Under the pieces are notes generated by a model. That model saw only the letters and a list, made by a program, of their open reading frames with translations. It made no database searches and had not been told where the DNA came from. A stretch of DNA of 64,000 nucleotides from Sphingomonas sp. PR090111-T3T-6A. GTDB taxonomy: Bacteria; Pseudomonadota; Alphaproteobacteria; Sphingomonadales; Sphingomonadaceae. The stretch's first letter is position 1; every line of letters begins with the position of its first letter. Positions 18,082 through 27,437 of the stretch are shown one piece after another. The translations under genes were made by a program, and so were the position numbers. The stretch covers positions 310,001 through 374,000 of the forward strand of contig NZ_AORL01000021.1 of the NCBI RefSeq assembly GCF_000383095.1. Direction: 5' to 3'.

Positions 18082-18110
18082 TTGCAGTTGACGTAAACGT
18101 CAACTAGCAT
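18082..18110 (+). promoter_or_regulatory. Predicted MerR-type promoter for the regulator gene
   Basis: A -35-like TTGCAG (18082-18087) and a -10-like TAGCAT (18105-18110) are 17 bases apart. Initiation would fall about 7 bases after the -10, at the ATG at 18118, giving a leaderless transcript. No ribosome-binding site precedes the ATG, which agrees with this. The elements were assigned by eye and are weak matches to the consensus. Confidence 0.45.
18086..18105. promoter_or_regulatory. Palindromic operator (AGTTGACGT-AA-ACGTCAACT)
   Basis: Perfect 9-base inverted arms are separated by AA, in the 41-base gap between hisI and the MerR gene. The site lies in the spacer of the predicted promoter, where MerR-family proteins normally bind. 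The core TTGACGTAAACGTCAA resembles operators of LiuR-type MerR regulators of acyl-CoA catabolism; that resemblance is from memory and not tested. Confidence 0.75.
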
Positions 18111-18117
18111 CGCTCCC

Positions 18118-18531
18118 ATGAGCTTCAACCCCGCCACCATCGACACCCCCGATGCGCATAATCGGGATAGCTACACGATCACCGATCTCGCCGAGGAGTT
18201 CGGCGTCACCGCCCGCGCGCTCCGCTTCTACGAGGACGAGGGGCTGATCTCGCCCGAGCGGATCGGGCTGGCGCGCGTTTATTCCAAGCGGGATCGGGCG
18301 CGGCTGGCGTGGATATTGCGCGGCAAGCGCGTGGGGTTCAGCCTCGCCGAAATCCGGGAGATGATCGACCTCTACGATGTCGGCGACGGCCGGCAGGAGC
18401 AGCGGCGCGTCACCGTCGCCAAGTGCGAGGCGCGAGTCGCGAGCCTGATGCGCCAGCGCCACGATATCGACGCCGCGATCGAGGAGCTGGCGAAGTTCGT
18501 CGAGCAGGTGAAGGCCGCCGATCACCCATAA
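18118..18531 (+). CDS. MerR family transcriptional regulator (LiuR-like)
   Basis: The 137-aa protein has an N-terminal MerR helix-turn-helix (residues ~18-85: [26 protein letters not shown], then the wing containing [12 protein letters not shown]) and a C-terminal coiled coil for dimerisation. It has no metal-binding Cys cluster, so it is probably not a metal or redox sensor. Relatives regulate branched-chain or fatty acyl-CoA degradation. That fits the acyl-CoA dehydrogenase 24 bases downstream and the palindrome just upstream, which suggests autoregulation and control of that gene. Confidence 0.88.
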   Translation: MSFNPATIDTPDAHNRDSYTITDLAEEFGVTARALRFYEDEGLISPERIGLARVYSKRDRARLAWILRGKRVGFSLAEIREMIDLYDVGDGRQEQRRVTVAKCEARVASLMRQRHDIDAAIEELAKFVEQVKAADHP

Positions 18532-18555
18532 GAGCGATCCCGTAGGAGAGTATCC

Positions 18556-20346
18556 ATGCCGACCTATACGCCCCCCATCGCCGACACCCGCTTCGTGCTG
18601 GACAAGGTGTTGGGGCTGGACCGCTATGCGAACCTGCCGGGCTTCGGCGCGGCCACGCCGGATATGGTGGACGCGATCCTGGAGGAGGGCGGCAGGCTCT
18701 GCGCCGAGGTTTTCTTCCCGCTCAACCAGTCCGGCGACGCGGAGGGCTGCACGCGGCATGACGACGCCTCGGTGACGACGCCGGCCGGCTTCCGCGATGC
18801 CTATCGCCAGCTCGCGGAGGGCGGCTGGATCGGGCTCGGCGCGCCGGAGGCGTTTGGCGGGCAGGGGCTTCCGCATGTGCTTTCGACGGCGTTCGAGGAA
18901 TATCTGATCTCGTCGAACGTCGCCTTCGCCATGTATCCGGGGCTGACGCAGGGAGCGATGGCGGCGCTGCTGGCGATCGGATCGGATGAGCAGAAGGCGC
19001 TCTATCTGCCCAAGATGGTGGCCGGCACCTGGACCGGCACGATGAACCTAACCGAGCCGCATTGCGGCACCGATCTCGGCCTCATCAAGACGCGCGCGGA
19101 GCCGAAGGGGGACGGCAGCTTCTCCATCACCGGCACCAAGATCTTCATCTCGGCGGGCGAGCACGACCTCTCTCAGAATATCATCCATCTCGTGCTGGCC
19201 AAGCTGCCGGGCGCGCCGGAAGGCAGCAAGGGCATCTCGCTCTTCATCGTGCCCAAGTTCCCGCCCGATGCGGAGGGCAATCCGGGCACGCGCAACGCTG
19301 TCTCCTGCGGTTCGATCGAGGAGAAGATGGGCATCCACGCCAACTCCACCTGCGTCATGAACTATGATGGGGCGACGGGCTGGCTGCTGGGCGAGGAGAA
19401 TAAGGGCCTCGCCGCGATGTTCATCATGATGAACGCGGCGCGGCTCGGCGTCGGCCTGCAGGGGCTCGGCATCGCGGAGACGGCCTATCAGAACGCGGTC
19501 GCCTATGCGAAGGAGCGCCGGCAGGGCCGCGCGCTGACCGGCCCGGCGGAGCCCGACAAGCCCGCCGACACGCTGTTCGTCCATCCCGACGTGCGGCGGA
19601 TGCTGATGGAGGCGAAATCCTCGCTGGAGGCGGCGCGCGCGCTGGTGCTGTGGGGGGCGTTGCAGGTCGATCTGTCGCACAAGGCGCCCGAGGCAGCGGA
19701 CCGCGAGGCGGCGGACGAGCTGATCTCGCTCGTGACCCCGGTCATCAAGGGCTATCTGACCGATCTCGGCTATGAGATCGCCACCAAGGCCCAGCAGGTG
19801 TTCGGCGGCCATGGCTACATCCGTGAATATGGCATGGAGCAATATGTCCGCGATGCCCGGATCGCGATGATCTACGAGGGCACCAACGGCGTGCAGGCGA
19901 TGGACCTCGTCGGCCGCAAGCTGCCGCGCCATGGCGGCAAGGCAGCGATGGCGCTGTTCGGGCTGATCTCGGCCGATATCGCACAGGCGAAGGACGGTCC
20001 GCAGGCCGAACTCGCGGGGCATCTGGAGAAGGCCGTCGGCCAGCTTCAGGCGGGCGCGCTATGGCTGATGCAGAACGGCATGAAAGACCCGAACAACGCG
20101 GGTGCGGCGGCCTATCCGCTGATGACGATGATGGGCATCGTCTCGCTCGGCTGGATGTGGCTGAAGATGGCCCGCGCGGCGCAGGCGGCGCTCGATGCGG
20201 GCGAGGGCGACAAGGCCTTCCTCGAAGCCAAGCTCGTCACCGCCCGCTTCTTCGCGGAGCGGATGCTGCCCGATGTCGGCGCGCTCCGCCGCAAGCTGGA
20301 GGGCGGGGCCGAGGCGGTGATGGCGCTGCCCGTCGAGGCGTTCTGA
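18556..20346 (+). CDS. Acyl-CoA dehydrogenase (~600-aa, DmdC/AcdB-like type)
   Basis: The 596-aa protein belongs to the enlarged acyl-CoA dehydrogenases. They carry an extra N-terminal segment and a C-terminal extension beyond the ~380-aa core. FAD- and substrate-binding segments are TMNLTEPHCGTDLG (about residues 162-175) and KIFISAGEH; the late QVFGGHGYIREYGMEQYVRDARIAMIYEGTNGVQ region contains the probable catalytic Glu in YEGTNG. Such enzymes are often annotated as 3-methylmercaptopropionyl-CoA dehydrogenase, but most act on other acyl-CoAs. Co-transcription with the MerR regulator suggests control by an acyl-CoA intermediate. Confidence 0.92.
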   Translation: MPTYTPPIADTRFVLDKVLGLDRYANLPGFGAATPDMVDAILEEGGRLCAEVFFPLNQSGDAEGCTRHDDASVTTPAGFRDAYRQLAEGGWIGLGAPEAFGGQGLPHVLSTAFEEYLISSNVAFAMYPGLTQGAMAALLAIGSDEQKALYLPKMVAGTWTGTMNLTEPHCGTDLGLIKTRAEPKGDGSFSITGTKIFISAGEHDLSQNIIHLVLAKLPGAPEGSKGISLFIVPKFPPDAEGNPGTRNAVSCGSIEEKMGIHANSTCVMNYDGATGWLLGEENKGLAAMFIMMNAARLGVGLQGLGIAETAYQNAVAYAKERRQGRALTGPAEPDKPADTLFVHPDVRRMLMEAKSSLEAARALVLWGALQVDLSHKAPEAADREAADELISLVTPVIKGYLTDLGYEIATKAQQVFGGHGYIREYGMEQYVRDARIAMIYEGTNGVQAMDLVGRKLPRHGGKAAMALFGLISADIAQAKDGPQAELAGHLEKAVGQLQAGALWLMQNGMKDPNNAGAAAYPLMTMMGIVSLGWMWLKMARAAQAALDAGEGDKAFLEAKLVTARFFAERMLPDVGALRRKLEGGAEAVMALPVEAF

Positions 20347-20349
20347 ACG

Positions 20350-20526
20350 TCAGGCGGCGATGCGCAGCCGGCGGCCGAACAGGAAGGCCACCGACACCCA
20401 CGGCGCCGCCGTCCGTCCGCCGACGGCTCCTCCGGCCGCCTGCCAGCGCTTGAGCGCCTCGTCGATATCGGGCCGCCCCAGCGCGGCTTCGATCTCGGCT
20501 GCGCGCGCAATCACTTCGTTTCGCAT
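20350..20526 (-). CDS. Small hypothetical protein (58 aa)
   Basis: The open frame begins MRNEVIARAAEIEAALGRPD and is preceded by AGGACGA six bases before the ATG, a good ribosome-binding site. It is convergent with the acyl-CoA dehydrogenase gene, whose stop is three bases away. The composition (Ala, Arg, Glu; one short hydrophobic patch VSVAFLFG) is plausible for a real small protein, but I recognise no family. Confidence 0.5.
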   Translation of the reverse strand: MRNEVIARAAEIEAALGRPDIDEALKRWQAAGGAVGGRTAAPWVSVAFLFGRRLRIAA

Positions 20527-20606
20527 CGTTCGTCCTGAATCGCCTTGAAGGTTCGTCCTAGGCGAGAACTTCTCTCTCAAATCTAAACGCTGCGGCGAAC
20601 GGCCGA

Positions 20607-20729
20607 TCAATCCTGAAGGACGTAAAGCAGCAGGCAAAGGCCAAAGGGCGTCAAGACAAGCAGCAGTCTTGCGCATTCCCGGATGATCCGGGGCAGGCCC
20701 TGAACGGCGGGATGGGCCGGCCGGCTCAT
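20607..20729 (-). CDS. Possible 40-aa membrane peptide
   Basis: The frame encodes a short basic N-terminus and one hydrophobic segment (LLLVLTPFGLCLLLYVL, about residues 22-38), like a single-span small membrane protein. There is no convincing ribosome-binding site, and the start codon lies inside a strong palindrome. It could be chance, given the GC-rich background. Confidence 0.25.
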   Translation of the reverse strand: MSRPAHPAVQGLPRIIRECARLLLVLTPFGLCLLLYVLQD

Positions 20730-20735
20730 CCCGCC
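20706..20735. repeat. Near-perfect 30-base palindrome
   Basis: GGCGGGATG and CATCCCGCC flank a GGCCGGCC-containing centre, with one mismatched pair over 30 bases. It lies downstream of cysK on the minus strand without a T tract. It may be a stem-loop that stabilises or ends the cysK transcript, or a dispersed palindromic element. Confidence 0.5.
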
Positions 20736-20762
20736 ATGGGTCCGTGAAGATAGCGGTCGGTC

Positions 20763-20787
20763 AATCGATACTCTTGCCGTATCGATT
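20763..20787 (-). terminator. Hairpin at the cysK stop codon
   Basis: AATCGATAC and GTATCGATT are separated by seven bases and form a perfect 9-bp stem that includes part of the cysK stop. No T run follows on the minus strand, so it may act together with the second palindrome 28 bases further on. Confidence 0.4.
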
Positions 20788-21706
20788 ACGCTTCCGGCAG
20801 GAAATCCGGCACCGACAGATAGCGCTCGCCGGTGTCGTAATTGAAGCCGAGCACCTTCACGCCGTTGCCGAGCTCGGCCAGCTTCTGCTTGATCGCCGCC
20901 AGCGTCGCGCCGGACGAGATGCCGACCAGCACGCCTTCCTCGCTCGCCGAGCGGCGGGCATAGTCCTTGGCGTCGCCGGCATCGACCTGGATCACGCCGT
21001 CGAGAAGCTGGGTATGCAGGTTGGTCGGCACGAAGCCCGCGCCGAGGCCCTGAATGGGGTGTGGACCCGGCTGGCCGCCCGAGATGACGGGCGAGAGCGT
21101 CGGCTCCACCGCGAACACCTTGAGCGCCGGCCAATGCTGCTTGAGCACCTGCGCCACGCCGGTGATGTGGCCGCCGGTGCCGACGCCGGTGATGATGACA
21201 TCGAGCGGCGCGTCACGGAAATCGTCGAGGATCTCCTGCGCCGTGGTGCGGACATGGACGTCGATATTGGCCGGGTTCTCGAACTGGCCGGGAATCCACG
21301 AGCCCTCGATGTCGGCAGCGAGCTCGGCCGCGCGCTCGATCGAGCCCTTCATGCCCTTCTCGCGCGGGGTAAGATCGAAGGTCGCGCCATAAGCCAGCAT
21401 CAGGCGGCGGCGCTCCAGCGACATGCTCTCGGGCATGACGAGGATGAGCTTGTAGCCCTTCACCGCGGCCACCATGGCAAGGCCGATGCCGGTGTTGCCG
21501 CTGGTCGGCTCGATGATCGTGCCGCCGGGGCGGAGCTTGCCGGACTTCTCCGCATCCTCGATCATCGCGAGCGCGATGCGATCCTTGATCGAGCCGCCGG
21601 GATTGGTCCGCTCGGACTTGATCCAGACCTCCGCGTCCGGGAACAGGCGCGAATAGCGGACGTGCGGCGTGTTGCCGATCGTCTCCAATATGCTTGCGGC
21701 CTTCAT
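20786..21706 (-). CDS. cysK: Cysteine synthase A
   Basis: CysK replaces the acetyl group of O-acetylserine with sulfide to form cysteine. The 306-aa protein is a fold type II PLP enzyme. The PLP lysine is Lys41 in NPGGSIKDR, the substrate loop is PTSGNTG (about residues 68-74), and the phosphate-binding loop is [10 protein letters not shown] (about residues 172-181). It lacks the C-terminal Ile seen where serine acetyltransferase binds, ending in LPEA, so formation of the classical cysteine synthase complex is doubtful. It overlaps the upstream MFS gene (ATGA) and is last in the uvrD run. Confidence 0.95.
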   Translation of the reverse strand: MKAASILETIGNTPHVRYSRLFPDAEVWIKSERTNPGGSIKDRIALAMIEDAEKSGKLRPGGTIIEPTSGNTGIGLAMVAAVKGYKLILVMPESMSLERRRLMLAYGATFDLTPREKGMKGSIERAAELAADIEGSWIPGQFENPANIDVHVRTTAQEILDDFRDAPLDVIITGVGTGGHITGVAQVLKQHWPALKVFAVEPTLSPVISGGQPGPHPIQGLGAGFVPTNLHTQLLDGVIQVDAGDAKDYARRSASEEGVLVGISSGATLAAIKQKLAELGNGVKVLGFNYDTGERYLSVPDFLPEA

Positions 21707-22980
21707 GCGGCTTTCTCCTCCAGAGGGACGTCTTCAAAGCTCTTGGGCGGATCGAAGCTACGCGCACGGCGCAGCTCGGGGAACCAGCGCGACCAGGCGA
21801 ATGCAACCAGCACGGCGCCGATGCCGCCCGCCACCACCGCCGTCACCGGGCCGACCAGCGCCGCGAGGAAGCCGCTCTCGGCCTCGCCCAGCTCGTTCGA
21901 GCCCGAGATGAAGAGCGACGACACCGCGCCGACGCGGCCGCGCATCTCGTCGGGCGTCCAGATCTGGATCAGTGACTGGCGGACATAGACGGAGACCATG
22001 TCCGCCGCGCCGAGGATGGCGAGGCAGCCGAGCGACAGCGGCATCCAGCGCGACACGCCGAAACCCACCGTCGCCGCGCCGAACAGGCCGACGGCTGCTA
22101 GCATCTTCACGCCGACATTGTGCTTCAAGGGCCGGAAGGCGAAGAACAGCGCGGTCAGCGCGGAGCCCGCCGCCGGCGCGGCGCGCAGGTCGCCGAGGCC
22201 GGAGGCGCCGACATGCAGCACATCCTTGGCGTAGACCGGCAGCATCGCGGTGGCGCCGCCCAGCAGCACGGCGAACAGATCGAGCGAGATCGCGCCCAGC
22301 ACCAGCCGGTTGCGGCGGACATAGTGCAGCCCGTCGATCATCTGCGCCCACGGGTTGCTCGATCCGCTGATCGCGCGGCGGGGCAGCGGGCGGAGCATCA
22401 TCAGGCAGAGGAAGCAGCCGGCGAACAGCACGGTGCTGACCGCGAAGGGCACCCACGCCGCCGCCGCATAGAGATAGCCGCCCAGCGCGGGGCCGACGAT
22501 CGATCCGCCCTGCCATGCGATGGAACTCAGCGCGATCGCGGTCGGCAGCACGGCCGGCGGCACGAGATTGGGCGAGATCGCCTGGATCGCTGGCCCCGCG
22601 AAGGCCCGCGCGACGCCGAGCAGCGCGGCGATGGCGAAGAGGGCGGGCAGCGTCGTCGTGCCGTGATACGCCATCAGCGCCAGCGTCGCGGCGCATCCTG
22701 TCTCCAGCAAGGTCGAGCAGCGGGCCACCCAGCGGCGATCCACCCGATCGGCGGTCCATCCGGTGATGAGGGTGAGGAGCGCCAGCGGCAGGAACTGCGC
22801 GACGCCGATCCAGCCGAGCTGCAACGCCGCCTCGTGGACGGGCATCGTCCGGCGGGCGATGTCATAGGCTTCCCAGCCGATCACGATCACCATCGAGAGC
22901 TGCGCGATCGTCGACATCAGCCGCGCCGCCCAATAGAATCGGAAGTCTCGATAGGCGAACGGGTGGCTGGGCTGTTCCAT
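21703..22980 (-). CDS. MFS transporter (MFS_3 / enterobactin-exporter-like)
   Basis: The 425-aa protein has about 12 membrane segments. It starts [20 protein letters not shown], the pattern seen in the EntS-like branch of drug and siderophore exporters, and the loop after segment 2 reads [12 protein letters not shown], a typical MFS motif A variant. Substrate is unknown; no siderophore genes lie nearby. The stop overlaps cysK, and the gene lies 90 bases after the frameshifted DHA2 transporter, so all may be read from the uvrD promoter. Confidence 0.88.
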   Translation of the reverse strand: MEQPSHPFAYRDFRFYWAARLMSTIAQLSMVIVIGWEAYDIARRTMPVHEAALQLGWIGVAQFLPLALLTLITGWTADRVDRRWVARCSTLLETGCAATLALMAYHGTTTLPALFAIAALLGVARAFAGPAIQAISPNLVPPAVLPTAIALSSIAWQGGSIVGPALGGYLYAAAAWVPFAVSTVLFAGCFLCLMMLRPLPRRAISGSSNPWAQMIDGLHYVRRNRLVLGAISLDLFAVLLGGATAMLPVYAKDVLHVGASGLGDLRAAPAAGSALTALFFAFRPLKHNVGVKMLAAVGLFGAATVGFGVSRWMPLSLGCLAILGAADMVSVYVRQSLIQIWTPDEMRGRVGAVSSLFISGSNELGEAESGFLAALVGPVTAVVAGGIGAVLVAFAWSRWFPELRRARSFDPPKSFEDVPLEEKAA

Positions 22981-23070
22981 GCCGGTTCCTTACGGCGGGC
23001 GGTGAGGGGGAAGCAACCGCAGCGTGGCTTCGTGGCCGCTTAGTGATGCTTCCTTCGTTACGCCACCGTC

Positions 23071-24520
23071 TCAGGCGGCGCCGGGCTCTACCTCGGATGG
23101 GGAGGGGCGGCGCAGCGCCGGATTGAGCCGCGCCACACTGCACACGCCCGCGATCACCGCGAGGCAGGTCGCGACGAGCGGCGGCACCGGCCCTTCGCCG
23201 AGCCCGAAGGCGAGCAGGGCGGCCACCAGCGTGGCGCCCAGCGTCTGCCCGGAAAGCCGGGTGGTGGAGATGAGCCCGCCCGCCGAGGCGGCGCGATGCC
23301 GTGGCGCCGAGCCGACGATCAGCCGCGCATTGGGGGCGAGGAACAGGCCGAAGCCCGATCCGCACAGCGCCATCCGCCACGCCATGTCGGCATAGCCCGG
23401 ATGCGCCGGCAGGAAGGCAAGCAGCAGCAGCGCGATCGTCGCCACCGTCATGCCGATTCCACCGAGCAGCCCGGCCGGCACCTTGTCCGAGAGCGAGCCC
23501 GCGGTCGGCGCCACGATCATGGTGGTGAGCGGCCAGGGCGCGATCATCGCGCCAACCTCGCTGGGCGTGAGGCCATAGGCGTGCTCCAGCCGGAAGGGCA
23601 GCGACAGGAGCAGCGTCATCGACGCCATGAAGGCACACAGGCGCCCCCGAGGTGGAAAGGGCCAGGACCGGCATCCGGAGCAGGTCCACCGGCATGATCG
23701 GATGCCGTTCGTCCAGCTCGTGGCGGACGAACATCACGGCTGCGATCAGGCCGGCCGCGAGCACCAGCGCGGCGACCGTCGGCGGCCCGCCATGCACGCC
23801 CGTCTCCAGCCCGGAGATGATCAGCCCGAACGTCACAACGCAGTAGACGGCGCCCATCGTGTCGTAGCCGACCTTGCGGCCCTGCACGTCGGGCAGGCCG
23901 AAGCGGCCCAGCACCAGCGACAGGATCGCGAAAGGCACGCCGACGGCGAACACCCACGGCCATGGCGCCATGGCGAGAATCAGGCCGCCCGCCGTCGGCG
24001 CCAGCGCGGCCGAGACGGAGACCATGACGCTGTTGAGCCCCATGCCGCGCCCGAGCTGCCGCGCCGGATAGATGGAGCGGATGAGCGCCGACATGACGCT
24101 GAGCGCCGCCGCCGCGCCCAGCGATTGCACCGCGCGGATGACGAGAAGGAAGGGCAGCGACTTCGCGAAGAAGCACATCGCCGTCGCGATCGTGAAGACG
24201 ACCTGGCCGATCTGGTAGAGCCGCTTGAGGCCGATCCGGTCGCCGAGCGCCGAGAAAGGGAGCAGCGTCATCACCAGCACGAGCTGGTACACGGTGACCA
24301 CCAGCACCGCGGCCGAGTTGTCCACCTTCAGATCGTGCGCGATGGTGGGCAGCGCCACGCCTGCGATCTGCCCGTCGATCACCGTCAGGATCGTGCCCAG
24401 CGAGATCGCCGCGATGGCGAGATAGCGGCGCGGGCTCGGCATCCCGTCGGCGGGCAGGCCGCCGCCGTCCTCGCGATCGGTCTTGCGGGGGGCGAGGTCG
24501 GAGGCGAGCGGTCGGATCAT
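23071..24520 (-). pseudogene. DHA2-family MFS drug transporter, broken by a one-base frameshift
   Basis: The first part starts at the ATG at 24520, overlapping the uvrD stop, and encodes an MFS N-terminus (LGTILTVIDGQIAGVALPTI, then GDRIGLKRLYQIG). At about 23642-23648 the frame shifts. The remainder continues one frame over from about 23628 (FMASMTLLLSLPFRLEHAYG) to the stop at 23071. The whole span is 1,450 bases, one base over a multiple of three; removing one base in the CGCCCCC stretch (+ strand) restores a protein of about 482 residues. Both halves are well preserved, so the break is recent or a sequence error in a short homopolymer. Confidence 0.85.
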
Positions 24521-26802
24521 GCTGGAGTCACGAAGCTGTCGAGCACATGCTTGGTTCCGGCATGTTCGAAATCGATCTCGAGCTTGTTGCCCTCGATGCG
24601 CTCGATCCTGCCGTAGCCGAATTTGGTGTGGAACACGCGCTGCCCGACCGCAACATCCGCTCGCGGCTTGGCGGCATAGCTGGCGGCCGACGCTTTCACC
24701 TCGACGATGCGCTGGCCGGGGCCGGAGCGCGCCGTGGGCTCGCCCAGCGCGGCCGCCCGCTGCCAGCCGGGGCCGCGCCCGGTGCCGCGCTCGATATGGG
24801 CGAAGGGATCGGTCCGCTCGCTCCATTGCGCGCGCCAGAGCGATTCCCCGCCGGTCATTGTGGTTTCGCTCTCGACATGTTCCTCGGGCAGTTCGCCGAC
24901 GAAGCGGGAGGGGATAGAGGAGGTCCATTGCCCATAGATGCGCCGGTTGGCGGCATGGAGGATGATGCAGCGTCGCCGTGCCCGCGTGATCGCGACATAA
25001 GCGAGGCGGCGCTCCTCTTCGAGGCTCTTCACGCCCCCTTCGTCGAGCGCGCGCTGGGATGGGAAAATCCCCTCCTCCCAGCCGGCGAGGAAGACGGTGT
25101 CGAACTCCAGCCCCTTGGCGGCGTGGATCGTCATGATCGTCACCTTCGCGCCGATATCAGCCGCGTCATTGTCCATGACGAGGCTGACATGCTCCAGGAA
25201 CTCGCCCAGCGTTTCGTAATCCTCCATAGCGCGGGCAAGCTCGGTAAGGTTTTCGAGCCGCCCCGCGCTCTCGGCCGAGCGATCGGCCTGGAGCATCGCG
25301 GTATAGCCGCTCTCGTCGAGGATCTGGCGGCACAGCTCGGGATGGGCGAGCGCGTTGGAGAGGTCGCGCCAGCGGGCGATGTCCCCCACCAGCCGGCCGA
25401 GCGATTTGCGCGCCGCACCCGCCAGTTCGTCGGTGTCGCAGAGCCTCGCCGCGGCGAGCGTCAGCGGCAGGCTCTCGGCGCGGGCCAGCGCATGGATTTT
25501 CGCCACGGCCTTGTCGCCGAGTCCGCGCTTGGGCGTGTTGACGATGCGCTCGAAGGCGAGATCGTCCGCCGGCTGGAACACCACGCGCAGATAGGCCAGC
25601 GCATCGCGGATTTCCGCGCGCTCGTAGAAGCGGAAGCCGCCGATGATGCGATAGGGGAGCCCGATCGCGATGAAGCGGTCTTCGAACTCGCGCGTCTGGT
25701 GCTGGGCGCGCACGAGGATCGCCGCGTCATCATAGCTGCCACCCTGACGGCGGAGATTCTCGATCTCCTCGCCGACGCGGCGGGCTTCCTCCGGTCCGTC
25801 CCACACGCCGATGATGCTGACCTGTTCGCCGACGTCGATCTCGGTCCACAGCGTCTTGCCGAGGCGCGAACCGTTATTCTCGATGAGCGCGCTGGCCGCG
25901 CCGAGGATATGCGGAGTGGAGCGATAATTCTGCTCCAGCCGGATCACCTTGGCGCCCGGGAAATCCTGCTCGAAGCGCAGGATGTTGGCGACCTCCGCGC
26001 CGCGCCATGAGTAGATCGACTGGTCGTCGTCGCCGACGCAGCAGATATTCTTGTGACTCTGCGCGATCAGCCTCAGCCAGAGATATTGGGACGAGTTGGT
26101 ATCCTGATACTCGTCCACCATCACATAGCGGAAACGCTGCTGATAATGCTCCAGCACGTCGCGATGGCGCTTGAGGATGACGAGCATGTGGAGCAGCAGA
26201 TCGCCGAAATCGCAGGCGTTCACCGCGATCAGGCGCTTCTGATAGGCGTTGTAGAGTTCGGAGCCCCGGCCGTTGGCGTACAGCTCGCTCTCGCCGGCAT
26301 CGACTTCGGCGGGTGTCCAGCCGCGATTCTTCCAGCGATCGATCAGGCCGGCGAGCTGGCGGGCGGGCCAGCGCTTCTCGTCGATGTCGGCGGCCGAGAT
26401 GAGTTGCTTGAGCAGGCGGATCTGGTCGTCGGTGTCGAGGATGGTGAAGTTGCTCTGGAGCCCCACCAGCTCCGCATGACGGCGCAGCATCCGCGCCGCG
26501 ACCGAGTGGAAGGTGCCGAGCCACGGCATCCCCTCCACCGCATCGCCGACGATCCGCCCGACGCGCTCGCGCATCTCGCGCGCGGCCTTGTTGGTGAAGG
26601 TGACGGCGAGGATCTCGCTCGGCCACGCCTTCCGCATCGCGATCAGGTGCGCGAGGCGGGCGGTGAGCGCCGCCGTCTTGCCGGTGCCGGCGCCGGCCAG
26701 CACCAGCACGGGGCCTTCGGTGGTGAGAACGGCCTCGCGCTGCGGCTCGTTCAGGCCCTTCAGATAAGCGGGCTCGGGGGCGGTGGGGGTGGGCTGATTC
26801 AC
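24517..26802 (-). CDS. uvrD: ATP-dependent DNA helicase UvrD/PcrA
   Basis: This superfamily 1A 3'-5' helicase acts in nucleotide-excision and mismatch repair. The 761-aa protein shows the Q motif LNEPQREAV (residues ~17-25), Walker A GAGTGKT (~37-43), AVTFTNKAAREMRERV (motif Ia), VDEYQDTN (motif II), GDDDQSIYSWRGA (III), QNYRS (IV), TIHAAKGLEFDTVFL (V) and VAITRARRR (VI). A C-terminal Tudor-like segment, GQRVFHTKFGYGRIERIEGNKLEIDF, matches the RNA-polymerase-interaction domain of UvrD/PcrA. It is first in the run uvrD-DHA2-MFS-cysK and divergent from the DUF1801 gene. Confidence 0.96.
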   Translation of the reverse strand: MNQPTPTAPEPAYLKGLNEPQREAVLTTEGPVLVLAGAGTGKTAALTARLAHLIAMRKAWPSEILAVTFTNKAAREMRERVGRIVGDAVEGMPWLGTFHSVAARMLRRHAELVGLQSNFTILDTDDQIRLLKQLISAADIDEKRWPARQLAGLIDRWKNRGWTPAEVDAGESELYANGRGSELYNAYQKRLIAVNACDFGDLLLHMLVILKRHRDVLEHYQQRFRYVMVDEYQDTNSSQYLWLRLIAQSHKNICCVGDDDQSIYSWRGAEVANILRFEQDFPGAKVIRLEQNYRSTPHILGAASALIENNGSRLGKTLWTEIDVGEQVSIIGVWDGPEEARRVGEEIENLRRQGGSYDDAAILVRAQHQTREFEDRFIAIGLPYRIIGGFRFYERAEIRDALAYLRVVFQPADDLAFERIVNTPKRGLGDKAVAKIHALARAESLPLTLAAARLCDTDELAGAARKSLGRLVGDIARWRDLSNALAHPELCRQILDESGYTAMLQADRSAESAGRLENLTELARAMEDYETLGEFLEHVSLVMDNDAADIGAKVTIMTIHAAKGLEFDTVFLAGWEEGIFPSQRALDEGGVKSLEEERRLAYVAITRARRRCIILHAANRRIYGQWTSSIPSRFVGELPEEHVESETTMTGGESLWRAQWSERTDPFAHIERGTGRGPGWQRAAALGEPTARSGPGQRIVEVKASAASYAAKPRADVAVGQRVFHTKFGYGRIERIEGNKLEIDFEHAGTKHVLDSFVTPA

Positions 26803-26846
26803 GTTCGAACAGGTAGGGAACGGAAGGGCTCAGGGCAACCGGGGAT

Positions 26847-26868
26847 GCCCTGCTGGAAACGGCAGGGC
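26847..26868. repeat. Inverted repeat in the uvrD upstream region
   Basis: GCCCTGC and GCAGGGC are separated by eight bases in the 109-base gap between divergent uvrD and the DUF1801 gene. It could be an operator or a leader hairpin. It does not resemble a LexA box that I recognise. Confidence 0.35.
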
Positions 26869-26911
26869 GACCATCTTATGACATGCCATCGGAGATGAAG
26901 GGGGCAAGCCG

Positions 26912-27307
26912 ATGAGCGAAGGTACGGCGATGGACGGAAAGACGCCCTCGGAGCTGATCGACGGCCGGATCGCAGAACTTGGCGACTGGCGGGGCGAGAC
27001 GCTGGCGCGTGTCCGCGCGCTCATCAGGCAGGCCGTTCCCGACGTGGTCGAGGAATGGAAGTGGCGCGGCGTCCCGACCTGGTATCGCGATGGCATGATC
27101 TGCACCGGCGAGACCTACAAGAGTGCCGTGAAGCTCACCTTTGCCAAGGGCGCGGCGCTCGATGATCCGGCCAGGCTGTTCAACTCCAGCCTCGACGGCA
27201 ACGTCCGCCGCGCGATCGACATCCGCGAGGGCGAGGGGATCGATGAAGAGGCCCTCAAGGCGCTGCTGCTGGAAGCGGTGGCGCTGAACAGGAAGCCCCG
27301 GCGCTAA
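26912..27307 (+). CDS. DUF1801 domain protein
   Basis: The 131-aa protein has the DUF1801 (YdhG-like) pattern: an N-terminal helix pair, VEEWKWRGVPTWYRDGMICTG near residues 46-66, a central SAVKLTF strand, and a C-terminal helix. Members have an SCP-like or frataxin-like fold of unknown function. The start at 26912 follows a purine-rich GAAGGGGG site. An internal ATG at residue 7 is also possible. It is a single gene, divergent from uvrD. Confidence 0.85.
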   Translation: MSEGTAMDGKTPSELIDGRIAELGDWRGETLARVRALIRQAVPDVVEEWKWRGVPTWYRDGMICTGETYKSAVKLTFAKGAALDDPARLFNSSLDGNVRRAIDIREGEGIDEEALKALLLEAVALNRKPRR

Positions 27308-27437
27308 TCGGAACTCGCCCCTTCCCATGCAGGATTTCGTCCAACACCATCGACGTTGCCGCCCGCCACGGTACTAGCTTCAATTCCGCCCGAACGTCGC
27401 GCGCGATTTTCCGCTCATATGTGTCAACTTCGCGGGT

